This document shows, in pieces, positions 48,898 through 59,983 of a DNA stretch of 64,000 nucleotides. The notes beneath the pieces were generated by a model, which was not told where the DNA came from, searched no databases, and saw only the letters and a list, made by a program, of their open reading frames with translations. The DNA comes from VAZQ01 sp963721005. Its GTDB lineage: Bacteria > Pseudomonadota > Alphaproteobacteria > Rhizobiales > Xanthobacteraceae. Position numbers and translations under genes: made by a program. The stretch's first letter is position 1, and the number at the start of each line of letters is the position of its first letter. The stretch spans positions 248,001 through 312,000 of the forward strand of contig CAVRHR010000006.1 of assembly GCA_963721005.1 (NCBI GenBank). Reading direction: 5' to 3'.

Positions 48898-50568
48898 ATG
48901 CGCCTCGGGGCCGTTCTTTTCGTGCTGACGGCGGCGGCGATCGTCGCGGCCTGGGGCTGGCTTGGCGCCGCGGTCGAGATGCCGGCATCGCCGCTGGCTC
49001 AGGGCGAAAAAATTCCATGCGTGTCCTATGCGCCGTTTCGGGGCAATCAGGATCCGTTCGGGCCCGACGTTCCGATCGACCCGCGGCAGATCGAGGAAGA
49101 CCTCCTCGCCCTCAAGCCGCTGACCGACTGCATCCGCACCTACTCGGTGGATCACGGGCTCGACCAGATCCCCGAGATCGCGGGTCGCCACGGCATGAAA
49201 GTGATGCTGGGCCTGTGGCTTTCCAGCCTGCCCGAGCTCAGCCGCCACCAGACCGAGACTGCGATCGCGCTCGCCCAGCGCTTTCCCGACGTGATCCAAT
49301 CCATCGTGGTCGGCAACGAGGTCTTGCTGCGCGGGGAGATGTCGGCCCCCGACCTCGCCAATACCATTCGGGCCGTCAAGGCGCAGGTCACCATGCCGGT
49401 CACCTACGCGGATGTGTGGGAGTTCTGGCTGCGCTACCGGGACATCGCGGCGGCAGTCGATTTCATCACCATTCACATCCTGCCCTATTGGGAGGATTTC
49501 CCGATCCCGGTGCAGGACGCCGCCGCCCACGTGGAGAGCATCCGCAAGGACGTGGCGGCCGCCTTTCCGGGCCGCGAGATACTGATCGGCGAGTTCGGCT
49601 GGCCGAGCGCCGGGCGCATGCGCGAGGGGGCGCTGCCGTCGCGCGCCAATCAGGCGCGCGCCGTCCAGGAGGTGCTGGCGCAGGCCAAACGCGAGAGCTA
49701 CCGGGTCAATGTGATCGAAGCCTTCGATCAGCCTTGGAAACGACAGCTCGAAGGTACGGTCGGGGGACATTGGGGCCTGTACGACGCCTATGACCGCCAG
49801 GCCAAATTCAACTGGGGAACGCCGGTCTCCAACCATCCCGGATGGCGCATCCAGGCCGGCGGCGGGGTCGCGCTCGCCGCCGCGATGTTCGCAGCCGCGC
49901 TGGCGATGCGGCGCCGGCGCGGCGTTGCGTTGGCGCCCGCCCAGTGGCTCGCCATCGCCGCGATGGCGGTGGTGTGCGGAACGCTCATCGGCTGGACGGT
50001 GGAGAACATCAGGATCGAGAGCCTCCACAGCGGCGATTGGTTGCGCTCCTTGGCTTGGGCCTTGGTCGCGCTGGTCGCCCCGCTGGCCTGCGCGGGGGCC
50101 GCGGCGTCCGGGACGTCGGTGCCGGGGTTCGCTGTCCTGCTTGGCGGCAGTGCGCCGCGCCCGCGCTCCCGGCTCGCAATCCTGCTCGGAGCGTTTCAGA
50201 TCGTGCTGGCGGTCCTGGCCATGCAGGCTGCGCTCGGGCTCGATTTCGATCCGCGCTACCGCGATTTTCCGTTCGCGCCATTGACTGGGGGCGCCTTTCC
50301 GTTCCTGGCGCTCAGGGTGTTGCAGCGTTTCGGGCCGAGCGCGCGCGAGCCGGGGGCGGCGAAACCGGTTGCAACCGAGTCCGAGCCGCTCGCCCATGGG
50401 GCGGCCGCTCTGGCCGCCGAGGTCGCCACGGCGGTGATGCTGAGCCTGTCGAGCGTCTACATCATCTTCAATGAGAGCATCGCCAACTGGCAGGCGTTGT
50501 GGTTCTGCGCCGGCCTGCTGGCGTTGGTCAGTAGTATTCTGGGGCGGGAGCGCGACGCGCCAGGCTGA
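48898..50568 (+). CDS. ndvC: GH17-type beta-(1,6)/(1,3)-glucosyltransferase
   Basis: A 557-residue membrane protein from ATG 48898 (GGGGACAGGG upstream): an N-terminal membrane anchor, a GH17 barrel with acid Glu in IVVGNEVLLRGEM and nucleophile Glu in ILIGEFGWPSAGRM, and about eight membrane helices after residue 315. It corresponds to Bradyrhizobium NdvC, the protein needed for beta-(1,6) linkages in cyclic glucans. It is divergent from the NdvD-like gene and ndvB. Its last 41 bases overlap the end of a minus-strand membrane protein gene. Compared with NdvB, it lacks the insert between the two catalytic Glu residues. Confidence 0.87.
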   Translation: MRLGAVLFVLTAAAIVAAWGWLGAAVEMPASPLAQGEKIPCVSYAPFRGNQDPFGPDVPIDPRQIEEDLLALKPLTDCIRTYSVDHGLDQIPEIAGRHGMKVMLGLWLSSLPELSRHQTETAIALAQRFPDVIQSIVVGNEVLLRGEMSAPDLANTIRAVKAQVTMPVTYADVWEFWLRYRDIAAAVDFITIHILPYWEDFPIPVQDAAAHVESIRKDVAAAFPGREILIGEFGWPSAGRMREGALPSRANQARAVQEVLAQAKRESYRVNVIEAFDQPWKRQLEGTVGGHWGLYDAYDRQAKFNWGTPVSNHPGWRIQAGGGVALAAAMFAAALAMRRRRGVALAPAQWLAIAAMAVVCGTLIGWTVENIRIESLHSGDWLRSLAWALVALVAPLACAGAAASGTSVPGFAVLLGGSAPRPRSRLAILLGAFQIVLAVLAMQAALGLDFDPRYRDFPFAPLTGGAFPFLALRVLQRFGPSAREPGAAKPVATESEPLAHGAAALAAEVATAVMLSLSSVYIIFNESIANWQALWFCAGLLALVSSILGRERDAPG

Positions 50569-50914
50569 CAACCAGGAGTGCAACCGCGAGGCCGGACAAA
50601 TCAGCATTGTGCAGCACCAGCCCGAAGGCGGCTGCCGCGAGCGCGATCGAGACCAAGAGCACCGATGGCCGCAGCAGGTTGAGAAGGGCCGCCGAGAGGG
50701 CGATCCAGCCGAACGCCGAATGATTGAACAGGATGATGACCAGCCTGAAAGTCGTGCACAGCCAAGTCTGGAGGCCGGCCTGGCAGGCCAGCGCGACGGT
50801 GGCATATTCGATCGCCAGATAGCGAAGATAGAGCGCTTCGCCGAGCGCCAGAAAGCCGATCGCCAGCAGCCAATTGGTCTGGCGCGCGGTCGGGAGAAAA
50901 AGCCGTGACGGCAT
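50528..50914 (-). CDS. small four-helix membrane protein overlapping the end of ndvC
   Basis: A 128-residue protein with four hydrophobic segments (WLLAIGFLALGEALYLRYLA, VALACQAGLQTWLCTTFRLV, LRPSVLLVSIALAAAAFGLV, LSGLAVALLVVSLA). Its C-terminal 41 bases are antisense to the ndvC 3' end. The arrangement suggests it is a real gene since the hydrophobic pattern is in this frame. Role unknown; perhaps linked to glucan export. Confidence 0.65.
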   Translation of the reverse strand: MPSRLFLPTARQTNWLLAIGFLALGEALYLRYLAIEYATVALACQAGLQTWLCTTFRLVIILFNHSAFGWIALSAALLNLLRPSVLLVSIALAAAAFGLVLHNADLSGLAVALLVVSLARRAPAPEYY

Positions 50915-50989
50915 CGGGGGGCCAAAATGGTAAAACGGACCACCGCGATCCTGCGAGGCCGGCCGGGTTCGGTCAAGCCGGAGCCGTGG

Positions 50990-52120
50990 TCATTTCCAGT
51001 TGAAGGCCCGCAGGTGCAGCAGCGGGGTCGACGATGGCGGCGGTGGCGGCGACTCCGTCGCCGCGTGGCGCGATGTCGCCGACGTCGCCTTGCCGGCCCG
51101 CTCCGATTTGGCTGCCGGCGCGGTTTTGATGGCCGGCCCCGCATCGATCATCGACAGGCGCTGGCCCTCAAAGGCGACCGGTTGGCAATAGTGGTGGGTG
51201 GCCGACAGCGTTCCGCACAGGCGCGAGGCCAGCTCCACGTCGGCGATCGGACCGACGACGAGCCTCAGTTCCGGGCCATGGGTCTTGCCGTTTTCCCGCA
51301 CCGTGACCACCGGATAGGCCTCCTCGGGCCACTCCGCCTCGGTTGTCCTGGTCGACTTCCAAAGAGTCCGCAGGCCCTCGTAATTGCTGGCACCCCCAAC
51401 ATCGATGCCGAGCCCCGCCGCCATCGCGAGCGGCTCGGTTGACGCGCTCATCCGGCCCGGATCGGACGCGGATGCCACCATCCGATTGCCGGCCGCGGGG
51501 GCCGTCGGGGCGGCGGCGTCGGAAGCTGCGGTCGTGGCGGGAGCGGGTGCCGGGGTTAGGGCGGCTTCCTTGGCCGGCGCTGCCAGGGTTTCCGTCCGTG
51601 CAACCGGTGCTTCCGGTCGCACCACCGTTGCTTCGGCGCGCACAACCGGCGCATCGGGTCGCGTCAGGGCTGTTTCGGGCCGCGTTGCCGCAGCCGTACC
51701 GGCGGCGGTTGATGAGCTTGCCGGTGGCGATGGCGACGCGGCCGGCTGCGGGCCGGTCCCATCGCGCTTGAGCGTGCCGGTGACGCCGTCGAGATTGTGC
51801 TCGAGCGCGGCGATGCGGGCGAGCGCCTGATCGCGATCGGCGGCAAGCGCGCGCACGGTCTCGGCCAAGCGCGGGGTCTCCTCCGCGGTCTCGCCTGGGA
51901 TTCGCGTCTGTGCCTGTGTCGGACCCGCGTTGGCCTGGCCGGAGGTGATTTGGCCGGGTGCAGTCTGCCGGTGCGATCCCGCGTTCGAATAGCCAGATAT
52001 GGCTGCGGCAAGGAGCGCAAAGGTGGCGAGGCCGCCCCAGATCGCCAGCCGCCACAACGCCGGCATGCCCGGTTGCGACACCTTGGCGCTCCAATTGACG
52101 TTATATGTTTGCTCCGCCAT
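50990..52120 (-). CDS. membrane-anchored protein with SPOR-like C-terminal domain
   Basis: A 376-residue protein with AAGG just before the ATG. Residues 24-43 form one membrane segment; residues 50-110 a helical segment (RLAETVRALAADRDQALARI, AALEHNL); residues 115-225 a low-complexity Ala/Pro/Thr linker with RPEA repeats (LTRPDAPVVRAEATVVRPEA); residues 235-325 a SPOR-like domain (LGIDVGGASNYEGLRTLWKS, ELRLVVGPIADVELASRLCG). SPOR domains bind denuded peptidoglycan at division sites. It is divergent from glmU (174 bases), which supplies peptidoglycan precursor, but a functional link is inference. Confidence 0.72.
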   Translation of the reverse strand: MAEQTYNVNWSAKVSQPGMPALWRLAIWGGLATFALLAAAISGYSNAGSHRQTAPGQITSGQANAGPTQAQTRIPGETAEETPRLAETVRALAADRDQALARIAALEHNLDGVTGTLKRDGTGPQPAASPSPPASSSTAAGTAAATRPETALTRPDAPVVRAEATVVRPEAPVARTETLAAPAKEAALTPAPAPATTAASDAAAPTAPAAGNRMVASASDPGRMSASTEPLAMAAGLGIDVGGASNYEGLRTLWKSTRTTEAEWPEEAYPVVTVRENGKTHGPELRLVVGPIADVELASRLCGTLSATHHYCQPVAFEGQRLSMIDAGPAIKTAPAAKSERAGKATSATSRHAATESPPPPPSSTPLLHLRAFNWK

Positions 52121-52294
52121 GCCTTAACTGCTCTGCCGCAACGGCACCTTTGGCTCGCGAATCAGATCGTTGAAAACACTAGCAGAATCCCGCCGTTTTT
52201 GGTGTGTCCGCCGGTAAATTTGGCAACCTGGACGGCTTTTCCGCCGTTGCCGGCCAGGATAAGAGGAGCCGAAGTCTCAAGATGGTCGAGCCCC

Positions 52295-53659
52295 ATGGTT
52301 GGTAGGACTTGCCTTGCAGTCGTGCTCGCAGCCGGCGAGGGCACCCGCATGCGCGCCGCGCGGCCGAAGGTCCTGCATGAGATCGCCGGCCGCTCGCTGC
52401 TGGCGCATGCGCTCGGCGTGCTGCGCGCCGCCGGCGGAATCTCCGTCGCGGTGGTGGTCGGGCCGGCCGCCGGGGCGGTGGCGGCCGAGGCCGAGCGCGC
52501 CTGCCCGGGCGCCGAGATTTTCGTGCAGGCCGATCGCCGCGGCACCGCCCATGCGGTGCTGGCCGCGAAGGTCGCCATTGCCCGGGCGCCCGACGATGTG
52601 CTGATCGTTTTCGCCGATACGCCGCTCGTCAGGCCGCAGACGCTGGCGCGCATGCGGGAGGCGATCGCGCAGGGCGCCGCCGTCGCGGTGCTGGGATTTC
52701 GGTCGCGCGATCCGAGCGGCTATGGCCGGCTGGTGCAGGAGGGCGGGGAGCTCGCCGCCATCCGCGAGGAGCTCGACGCGAGCGCGGCCGAGCGCGCCAT
52801 CGGGCTCTGCAACGGCGGCTTGATGGCCTTGGCCGGAGCCACCGCGCTCGCCATCCTGGAGCGGATCGGCAACCACAATCGCAAGGGCGAGTTCTATCTC
52901 ACCGACGCGGTCGCGATCGCCCGGGCGATGCGGCTCAAGGCGATCGCCATCGAGACCGAGGAGGACGAAGTGCGCGGCATCAACACCAAGGCGCAGCTGG
53001 CGGAGACCGAAGCGGCCATGCAGCAGCGGCTGCGCGCCGCAGCGCTCGCGGCCGGTGTCACCCTGGTGGCGCCCGAGACCGTGTTCCTGTCGGCCGACAC
53101 CACGTTCGGCCGCGACGTGGTGGTCGAGCCCTTCGTGGTGCTCGGCCCCGGCGTCACGGTCGAGGACAATGCGGTGATCCGCTCGTTCTCGCATCTCGAG
53201 CGGGCGCATGTGGGCAAGGGCGCGCTGGTCGGGCCCTACGCGCGGCTGCGGCCAGGCGCGCAGCTCGGCGAAGGCGTGCATATCGGCAACTTCGTCGAGG
53301 TGAAGGAGGCGACCATCGAGGCCGGCGCCAAGGCCAATCATCTCGCCTATATCGGCGACGCGCGGGTCGGCGCAGGCTCGAATATCGGCGCCGGCACCAT
53401 CGTGTGCAATTTTGACGGGGCGGCCAAGCACCACACCGACATCGGCAAGGACGTCTTCATCGGCTCGAACTCCGCCCTGGTGGCGCCGGTCAGGATCGGC
53501 GACGGCGCCTATGTGGCCACCGGCTCGGTGATCACCCAGGATGTTCCCCCCGACGCGCTCGCCATAGGGCGCAGCCGGCAGGTGATCAAGGAGAACCGGG
53601 CGGCCCGCCTGCGCAGCCTCAAGGCGGCGGCCAAGAAGAAGACTCCGGCGGCCGAGTAG
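52295..53659 (+). CDS. glmU: bifunctional UDP-N-acetylglucosamine pyrophosphorylase/glucosamine-1-phosphate N-acetyltransferase
   Basis: A 454-residue protein starting MVGRTCLAVVLAAGEGTRMR. The N-terminal uridyltransferase domain has AAGEGTRMRAARPKVLHEIA, VQADRRGTAHAV, IVFADTPLV and NGGLMAL. The C-terminal left-handed beta-helix acetyltransferase has GPYARLRPGAQLGEGVHIGNFVEVK and NHLAYIGDARVGAGSNIGAGTI. It makes UDP-GlcNAc for peptidoglycan and lipopolysaccharide. It heads a unit with glmS 132 bases on. Length is normal. Confidence 0.97.
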   Translation: MVGRTCLAVVLAAGEGTRMRAARPKVLHEIAGRSLLAHALGVLRAAGGISVAVVVGPAAGAVAAEAERACPGAEIFVQADRRGTAHAVLAAKVAIARAPDDVLIVFADTPLVRPQTLARMREAIAQGAAVAVLGFRSRDPSGYGRLVQEGGELAAIREELDASAAERAIGLCNGGLMALAGATALAILERIGNHNRKGEFYLTDAVAIARAMRLKAIAIETEEDEVRGINTKAQLAETEAAMQQRLRAAALAAGVTLVAPETVFLSADTTFGRDVVVEPFVVLGPGVTVEDNAVIRSFSHLERAHVGKGALVGPYARLRPGAQLGEGVHIGNFVEVKEATIEAGAKANHLAYIGDARVGAGSNIGAGTIVCNFDGAAKHHTDIGKDVFIGSNSALVAPVRIGDGAYVATGSVITQDVPPDALAIGRSRQVIKENRAARLRSLKAAAKKKTPAAE

Positions 53660-53791
53660 CCGGTTGGCGTTGCGTTCGTCGTGTTAGGCTTAATTGTCAC
53701 AAGTTGACACGGATAGTGATTTCCTTGTCAGCATTCACGCCGCCTACACCAATACCGGGACCATGATCGGCGCGGGGAGGGCTTGAGCCAG

Positions 53792-55618
<1,827 letters not shown>

Positions 55619-55644
55619 CGCGGCAAGGCGCCGCAGGCATGCTT

Positions 55645-55664
55645 TTTTCCTGAAAATGCTCTAG
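55645..55664 (+). repeat. second copy of the CTGAAAATGCTCTAG repeat end
   Basis: TTTTCCTGAAAATGCTCTAG is identical to 2837-2856, the end of the palindromic element before coaD. Only this half is present here. It sits between glmS and the DUF502 gene. Confidence 0.85.
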
Positions 55665-55746
55665 TCCTGGTGTCGGACTCGCCGGTGCGGGTGCAAACAG
55701 GTAGTCTCGACGATGGCCGGGCGCTTACGATATTCGCGTGGATTGC

Positions 55747-56544
55747 ATGAGCGACCTTGACCGGAATTCTGCGATGGCCACGGCCGTGCCGGCGCCGGGC
55801 GAGGAGATCCAGTCGCGTTCGCCGCCGCCGGTCCCCTCGCATCACGGCATGATGAGCCGCATCCGGAATTATTTCCTGACCGGGCTGGTGCTGGTCGGGC
55901 CGCTGTTCATCACCGCCAACCTCACCTGGTGGTTCATCAACTGGGTCGACGACCTGGTGCGGCCGTTCATTCCGGCCGCCTACCGCCCCGAGACCTACCT
56001 GCCGATGCACATCCCCGGCACCGGCCTCATCATCGCGTTTCTCACGCTGACGCTGCTCGGGTTCCTCACCGCCAACCTGGTCGGGCGCACGCTGGTGGAG
56101 TTCGGCGAGAGCGTCCTCAACCGCATGCCGGTGGTGCGGCCGATCTACAAGAGCCTCAAGCAGATTTTCGAGACCCTGTTCTCGAACTCGGGCTCGAGCT
56201 TCCGCCGCGTCGGGCTGGTCGAGTTCCCGGCGCCCGGCATGTGGTCGCTGGTGTTTCTGTCGCAGCCGCCGGGTGCCAACATCGCGGCCCGCTTGCCCGA
56301 CGCCGAGCACATCTCGGCCTTCATGCCCTGCACCCCCAACCCGACCACCGGCTTCTTCTTCTACCTGCCGCGCCGCGACGTGATCGATCTCGACATCACG
56401 GTGGAGACCGCGATGACGCTGCTGATGTCGGCCGGCATGGCGCAATCGGGGGAAGACGACCCGCAGAAGAGGCTCGCCGCGCTCGCCGAGATCGCCCGCG
56501 CGCGCTCATCGCAACCGCGCCGCAGCGTCGAGCCGGTGAAGTGA
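55747..56544 (+). CDS. DUF502-family membrane protein
   Basis: A 265-residue protein: MSDLDRNSAMATAVPAPGEE (soluble N-terminus), two membrane segments (YFLTGLVLVGPLFITANLTW and IPGTGLIIAFLTLTLLGFLTANLVG), then the DUF502 core RMPVVRPIYKSLKQIFETLF, FRRVGLVEFPAPGMWSLVFL, and TTGFFFYLPRRDVIDLDITV. Function unknown. I used the ATG at 55747; a GTG at 55738 is possible. It sits between glmS and the convergent recG, an order I believe is conserved in relatives. Confidence 0.9.
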   Translation: MSDLDRNSAMATAVPAPGEEIQSRSPPPVPSHHGMMSRIRNYFLTGLVLVGPLFITANLTWWFINWVDDLVRPFIPAAYRPETYLPMHIPGTGLIIAFLTLTLLGFLTANLVGRTLVEFGESVLNRMPVVRPIYKSLKQIFETLFSNSGSSFRRVGLVEFPAPGMWSLVFLSQPPGANIAARLPDAEHISAFMPCTPNPTTGFFFYLPRRDVIDLDITVETAMTLLMSAGMAQSGEDDPQKRLAALAEIARARSSQPRRSVEPVK

Positions 56545-56607
56545 TCTGTTGGCTCGGGCCTCGCTGCTGGCGTCAGCTAGCCGGCGGCCATGCCGCGCTT
56601 TCTGAGT

Positions 56608-56672
56608 CACCCACGTTTTGCGGCGAGACCGCAAGCAAGGCGTGGGTGGCCGGGACAAGCCCGGCCATGACG
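56608..56672. repeat. inverted repeat element, copy 2 (partial)
   Basis: The 38 bases at 56635-56672 are identical to 14749-14786; CACCCACG at 56608-56615 matches the inner end of the left arm. The rest of the left arm is missing or diverged. Located between the stop codons of DUF502 and recG, which are convergent, so it may terminate both. Confidence 0.85.
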
Positions 56673-56720
56673 ATGGGGTGACCGCTCAGTTTACCCAACG
56701 CAAACTCGGTCCCCTCGCAC

Positions 56721-58823
56721 TCACCCGGCCCGGATCAGCCGCACCGCTTCGTCCCGCTCGAACAGATAGAGCAGCTTGCGCACCGCCTCGCCGCGCGGGG
56801 TGCTCAGGGTGGGGTCGCGCGCCAGCATGAGCGCCGCATCGTCGCGCGCGGCGCCGATATATTTGCCGTGAACCTCGACCCGGGCGACCCTGAAGGCAGG
56901 CAGGCCGGATTGGCGGGTGCCGAGCACGTCACCTTCGCCGCGCAGCCGCAAATCCTCCTCGGCGATGCGAAAGCCGTCCTCGGTCTCGCGCATGATCTTG
57001 AGCCTCGCGGTCGCGGTCTCGCCGAGCGGGCCCTTGTAGAGCAGGAGGCAGGTCGAATGGGCGGAGCCGCGGCCGGTGCGTCCGCGCAGCTGATGCAGCT
57101 GCGCGAGCCCGAAGCGCTCGGCGTGCTCGATCACCATCACGCTCGCCTCCGGCACGTCGACCCCGACCTCGATCACGGTGGTGGCGACCAGAAGCCGGGT
57201 CTCGCCGGCCGCAAAGCGTTCCATGGCGCGATCCTTGTCGGCACCCTTCTGGCGGCCATGCACCAGGCCGACCAGCGCGCCGAAGCGCCCTTGCAGCTCG
57301 GCGAAGCGATCCTGCGCGGCGGCGAGGTCGACGTTCTCGGATTCCTCGACCAGCGGGCAGACCCAATAGACCCGGCGCCCCTCGGCGAGCGCGCGGCTCA
57401 CCGCCTCGACCACCTCGCCGTGGCGCTCGTTCGGAACGGTGCGGGTATCGACCGGCTGGCGCCCGGCCGGCTTCTCGCGCAGCTCCGAAATATCCATGTC
57501 GCCGAAATAGGTCAGCACCAATGTGCGCGGGATCGGGGTTGCGGTCATCACCAGCACGTCGACGGCTTCGCCCTTGCGGGCGAGCGCGAGACGCTGGTGA
57601 ACCCCGAAGCGGTGCTGCTCGTCCACGATCGCGAGCGCAAGGTCGCGGAACGCGACGTCGTCCTGGAACACCGCGTGGGTGCCGATGAGGACGTGGATGT
57701 CGCCGAAGACGAGCCGATCGAGGATGGCGGCGCGCTCGGCGCCGCGCTCGCGGCCGGTGAGAATGGCGACATTGATGCCGGCAGCGGCCGCGAGCGGCGC
57801 CACGGTGTTGAAATGCTGGCGCGCCAGCAATTCGGTCGGCGCCATCAGGGCGGCCTGCCGGCCGGACTCGACCGCGGCGGCGGCCGCCAGCAACGCCACC
57901 ACGGTCTTGCCGGAGCCGACATCGCCCTGCAGCAGCCGCAGCATGCGCTCGGGCTTGGCGAGATCGGCGATGATCTCGGCGACGGCGCGGGTCTGCGACG
58001 GCGTGAGCGAGAACGGCAGGGCCTCGATCAGCTTTTTCCGCAAGTGCCCGGTGCCCGGCGTCGCCCGGCCGGCCGGCCGGCGCAGATGGGCGCGCACCAG
58101 CGCGAGCGCGACCTGGCCGGCCAGCAATTCGTCATAGGCGAGCCGCGACCAGGCCAATCCTTCCGGTAGGACGTCGGTCGGCTCGGCCGGGCGGTGCAGG
58201 ACGCGCAGCGCCGCGCCGAAGTCGGGAAACCGCTCGCGCGCGAGCCAGCCAGGCTCCTGCCACTCGGGCAGCTCGGGTATCCGCGCCACCGCGGCATCGG
58301 CGGCCCGGCGCACCTGGTTGAGGCCCAGGCCCTCGGTCAGCGGATAGACGGGTTCCACCAGCGGCAGCTTGGCCAGATCCGCTTCGCTCACCACCCGGTC
58401 GGGATGCACCATCTGCAGCATGCCGTCATAGATCGCGGCAGTGCCGGAGACGTAGCGCAGCGCGCCGACCGGCAAGAGCTTCTCGAGATAGTCTTTGCGG
58501 GCCTTGAAATAGGTGAGCACGATGTCGCCGGTGTCGTCGCTGGCATAGATCAGGTAGGGGGCGCGCGGATTCCGCGGCGGTGGCGGGCGATGCCGGTCGA
58601 CCTTGACCGCCACGGTGACGATCTGGCCGGACGCCACATCGCGCAGCTTCGGCCGCGCCCGGCGATCGATGGTGCCGGACGGCAGGTGAAACACGAGATC
58701 GATCACCCGCGCCGGCGCTTCGCCGCGGCCGGTGAGACGCCCGAACAGCTTGTCCTGCTTCGGCCCGACCCCGGGGAGGCTGGTCAGCGGCGCAAACAGC
58801 GGATTGAGGACGGCAGGCCGCAT
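56721..58823 (-). CDS. recG: ATP-dependent DNA helicase RecG
   Basis: A 700-residue helicase that remodels stalled replication forks and branch-migrates Holliday junctions. N-terminal wedge domain (TSLPGVGPKQDKLFGRL), helicase motif I LQGDVGSGKTVVALLAA, motif II AIVDEQHRFGVHQR, motif III VMTATPIPRTL, and C-terminal motifs ATTVIEVGVDVPEASVMVIE and QLHQLRGRTGRGSAHSTCLL. Length is normal. It is divergent from the AhpD-like gene. Confidence 0.97.
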   Translation of the reverse strand: MRPAVLNPLFAPLTSLPGVGPKQDKLFGRLTGRGEAPARVIDLVFHLPSGTIDRRARPKLRDVASGQIVTVAVKVDRHRPPPPRNPRAPYLIYASDDTGDIVLTYFKARKDYLEKLLPVGALRYVSGTAAIYDGMLQMVHPDRVVSEADLAKLPLVEPVYPLTEGLGLNQVRRAADAAVARIPELPEWQEPGWLARERFPDFGAALRVLHRPAEPTDVLPEGLAWSRLAYDELLAGQVALALVRAHLRRPAGRATPGTGHLRKKLIEALPFSLTPSQTRAVAEIIADLAKPERMLRLLQGDVGSGKTVVALLAAAAAVESGRQAALMAPTELLARQHFNTVAPLAAAAGINVAILTGRERGAERAAILDRLVFGDIHVLIGTHAVFQDDVAFRDLALAIVDEQHRFGVHQRLALARKGEAVDVLVMTATPIPRTLVLTYFGDMDISELREKPAGRQPVDTRTVPNERHGEVVEAVSRALAEGRRVYWVCPLVEESENVDLAAAQDRFAELQGRFGALVGLVHGRQKGADKDRAMERFAAGETRLLVATTVIEVGVDVPEASVMVIEHAERFGLAQLHQLRGRTGRGSAHSTCLLLYKGPLGETATARLKIMRETEDGFRIAEEDLRLRGEGDVLGTRQSGLPAFRVARVEVHGKYIGAARDDAALMLARDPTLSTPRGEAVRKLLYLFERDEAVRLIRAG

Positions 58824-59005
58824 CTGGATGTCCGGGCGGGGAGCTGACGGCTATCTAATGCGAACAATTCGGTCTGTCGCCGGTATTTCGATAGGACTGG
58901 CGAGGGAACAACGCAGCGAATCATCCGTTTCCCGGGCGTCACTCCCGCAATTCCGCATCCGGCCGCACTGATCGCGCGCGGGGTGACGAACACAGGGAGG
59001 TATTG

Positions 59006-59449
59006 ATGTAATCGCGCTTATCATACGGCAAGGCTTATCCGGATGCCTTCAAGGCCATGCTGGCGTTCAGCCAAGCAGTCGAGAACACGGGTCTTCCCCC
59101 GCAGCTGATCGACCTGGTCAATTATCGGGTCTCCCAGCTCAACGGCTGCGCTTACTGCCTCGACATGCATTCAAAAGATATGCGGGCCCGCGGCGAGACC
59201 GAGCAGCGGCTCTATATGATCAGTGCGTGGCGCGAGGTGCCGCAGCTCTACAGCAGCCGCGAGCGCGCCGCGCTGGCCTGGGCCGAGGCCGTCACAAGGC
59301 TGGATGACCAGGAGGTTCCGGATGCGGTCTACGACCTGGCGTGCCGGGAGTTCAGCGAGGCCGAGTTGACGCAGCTGACCCTGGCGGTGGTCGCGATCAA
59401 CAGCTGGAACCGTTTCAACGTGGCGTTCAAGACGCCGGCCGGGAACTAG
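59006..59449 (+). pseudogene. AhpD-like (carboxymuconolactone decarboxylase family) gene whose start codon is followed by a stop
   Basis: A good Shine-Dalgarno GGGAGG (58995-59000) precedes ATG (59006-59008), but the next codon is TAA (59009-59011). The same frame continues at once with the family N-terminus, SRLSYGKAYPDAFKAMLAFS, then NYRVSQLNGCAYCLDMHSKD with the CxxC..H active site, and WAEAVTRLDDQEVPDAVYDL, to a stop at 59449. The next ATG is 59057 (130 residues), which would drop about 16 N-terminal residues. The catalytic Cys pair is intact. Either reinitiation occurs from a minimal two-codon ORF, the gene is a fresh pseudogene (AAA to TAA), or there is a base error. Neighbour of soxR. 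Confidence 0.75.
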
Positions 59450-59511
59450 CAATCGGCGGTCGCGCGCAAGACTGGCTGAAGACTGGCTGAAGACCGGCTA
59501 AAGGCGCGCCT

Positions 59512-59973
59512 TCAGGCCGGCTCGAGCAGCCGCGGGCCGGCGCCTTTTTCGGCGAGCTCGTCGGAGGGGTTGCGCAGCGGGCACGCGGTCATCGACAGGC
59601 AACCGCAACCGATGCAGTCATCGAGCCGGTCGCGCAGCTGGGTGAGCTTGCGGATGCGGCCGTCCAGCTCCATGCGCCAGGCGGTCGACAGCTTGCGCCA
59701 GTCCTCGATCGTGGGCGCGCGATGCTCGGGCAGCGCCGCCAGCGCCTGCTGGATGGTGGCGAGCGGGATGCCGGCCTTTTGCGCCACCTTGATGGTGGCG
59801 ATGCGCCGCAGCACGCCGCGCGCATAGCGCCGCTGGTTGCCGGGGCTGCGGGAGCTGCGGATCAGCCCCTTGGCCTCGTAGAAGTGCAGGGTCGAGACGG
59901 CCACGCCGCTGCGTTTCGCCGCCTCTCCGACGCTCAGCTCGACGTGAACCTTGCCGCCATCGCTCTCATTCAC
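59512..59973 (-). CDS. soxR: redox-sensing MerR-family regulator SoxR
   Basis: A 153-residue regulator translated from GTG 59973 (AGGTGATTT upstream; the ATG at 59969 is out of frame). A MerR helix-turn-helix (LSVGEAAKRSGVAVSTLHFY, EAKGLIRSSRSPGNQRRYAR) is followed by a dimerising helix and the [2Fe-2S] cluster motif CIGCGCLSMTAC (C-x2-C-x-C-x5-C), which is unique to SoxR. Its oxidation state switches transcription at the operator at 59988-60005, between it and the ferredoxin gene. Confidence 0.96.
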   Translation of the reverse strand: MNESDGGKVHVELSVGEAAKRSGVAVSTLHFYEAKGLIRSSRSPGNQRRYARGVLRRIATIKVAQKAGIPLATIQQALAALPEHRAPTIEDWRKLSTAWRMELDGRIRKLTQLRDRLDDCIGCGCLSMTACPLRNPSDELAEKGAGPRLLEPA

Positions 59974-59983
59974 AAATCACCTC

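Noticed and set aside
48568..51144. An 858-codon open frame on the minus strand
   Set aside because: Antisense to ndvC and rich in Arg/Pro/His; the plus-strand GH17 protein with catalytic motifs is the real gene.
53783..53791. TTG at 53783 as the glmS start
   Set aside because: GlmS needs Cys2 as N-terminal nucleophile, which requires the ATG at 53792 (MCGIVG).
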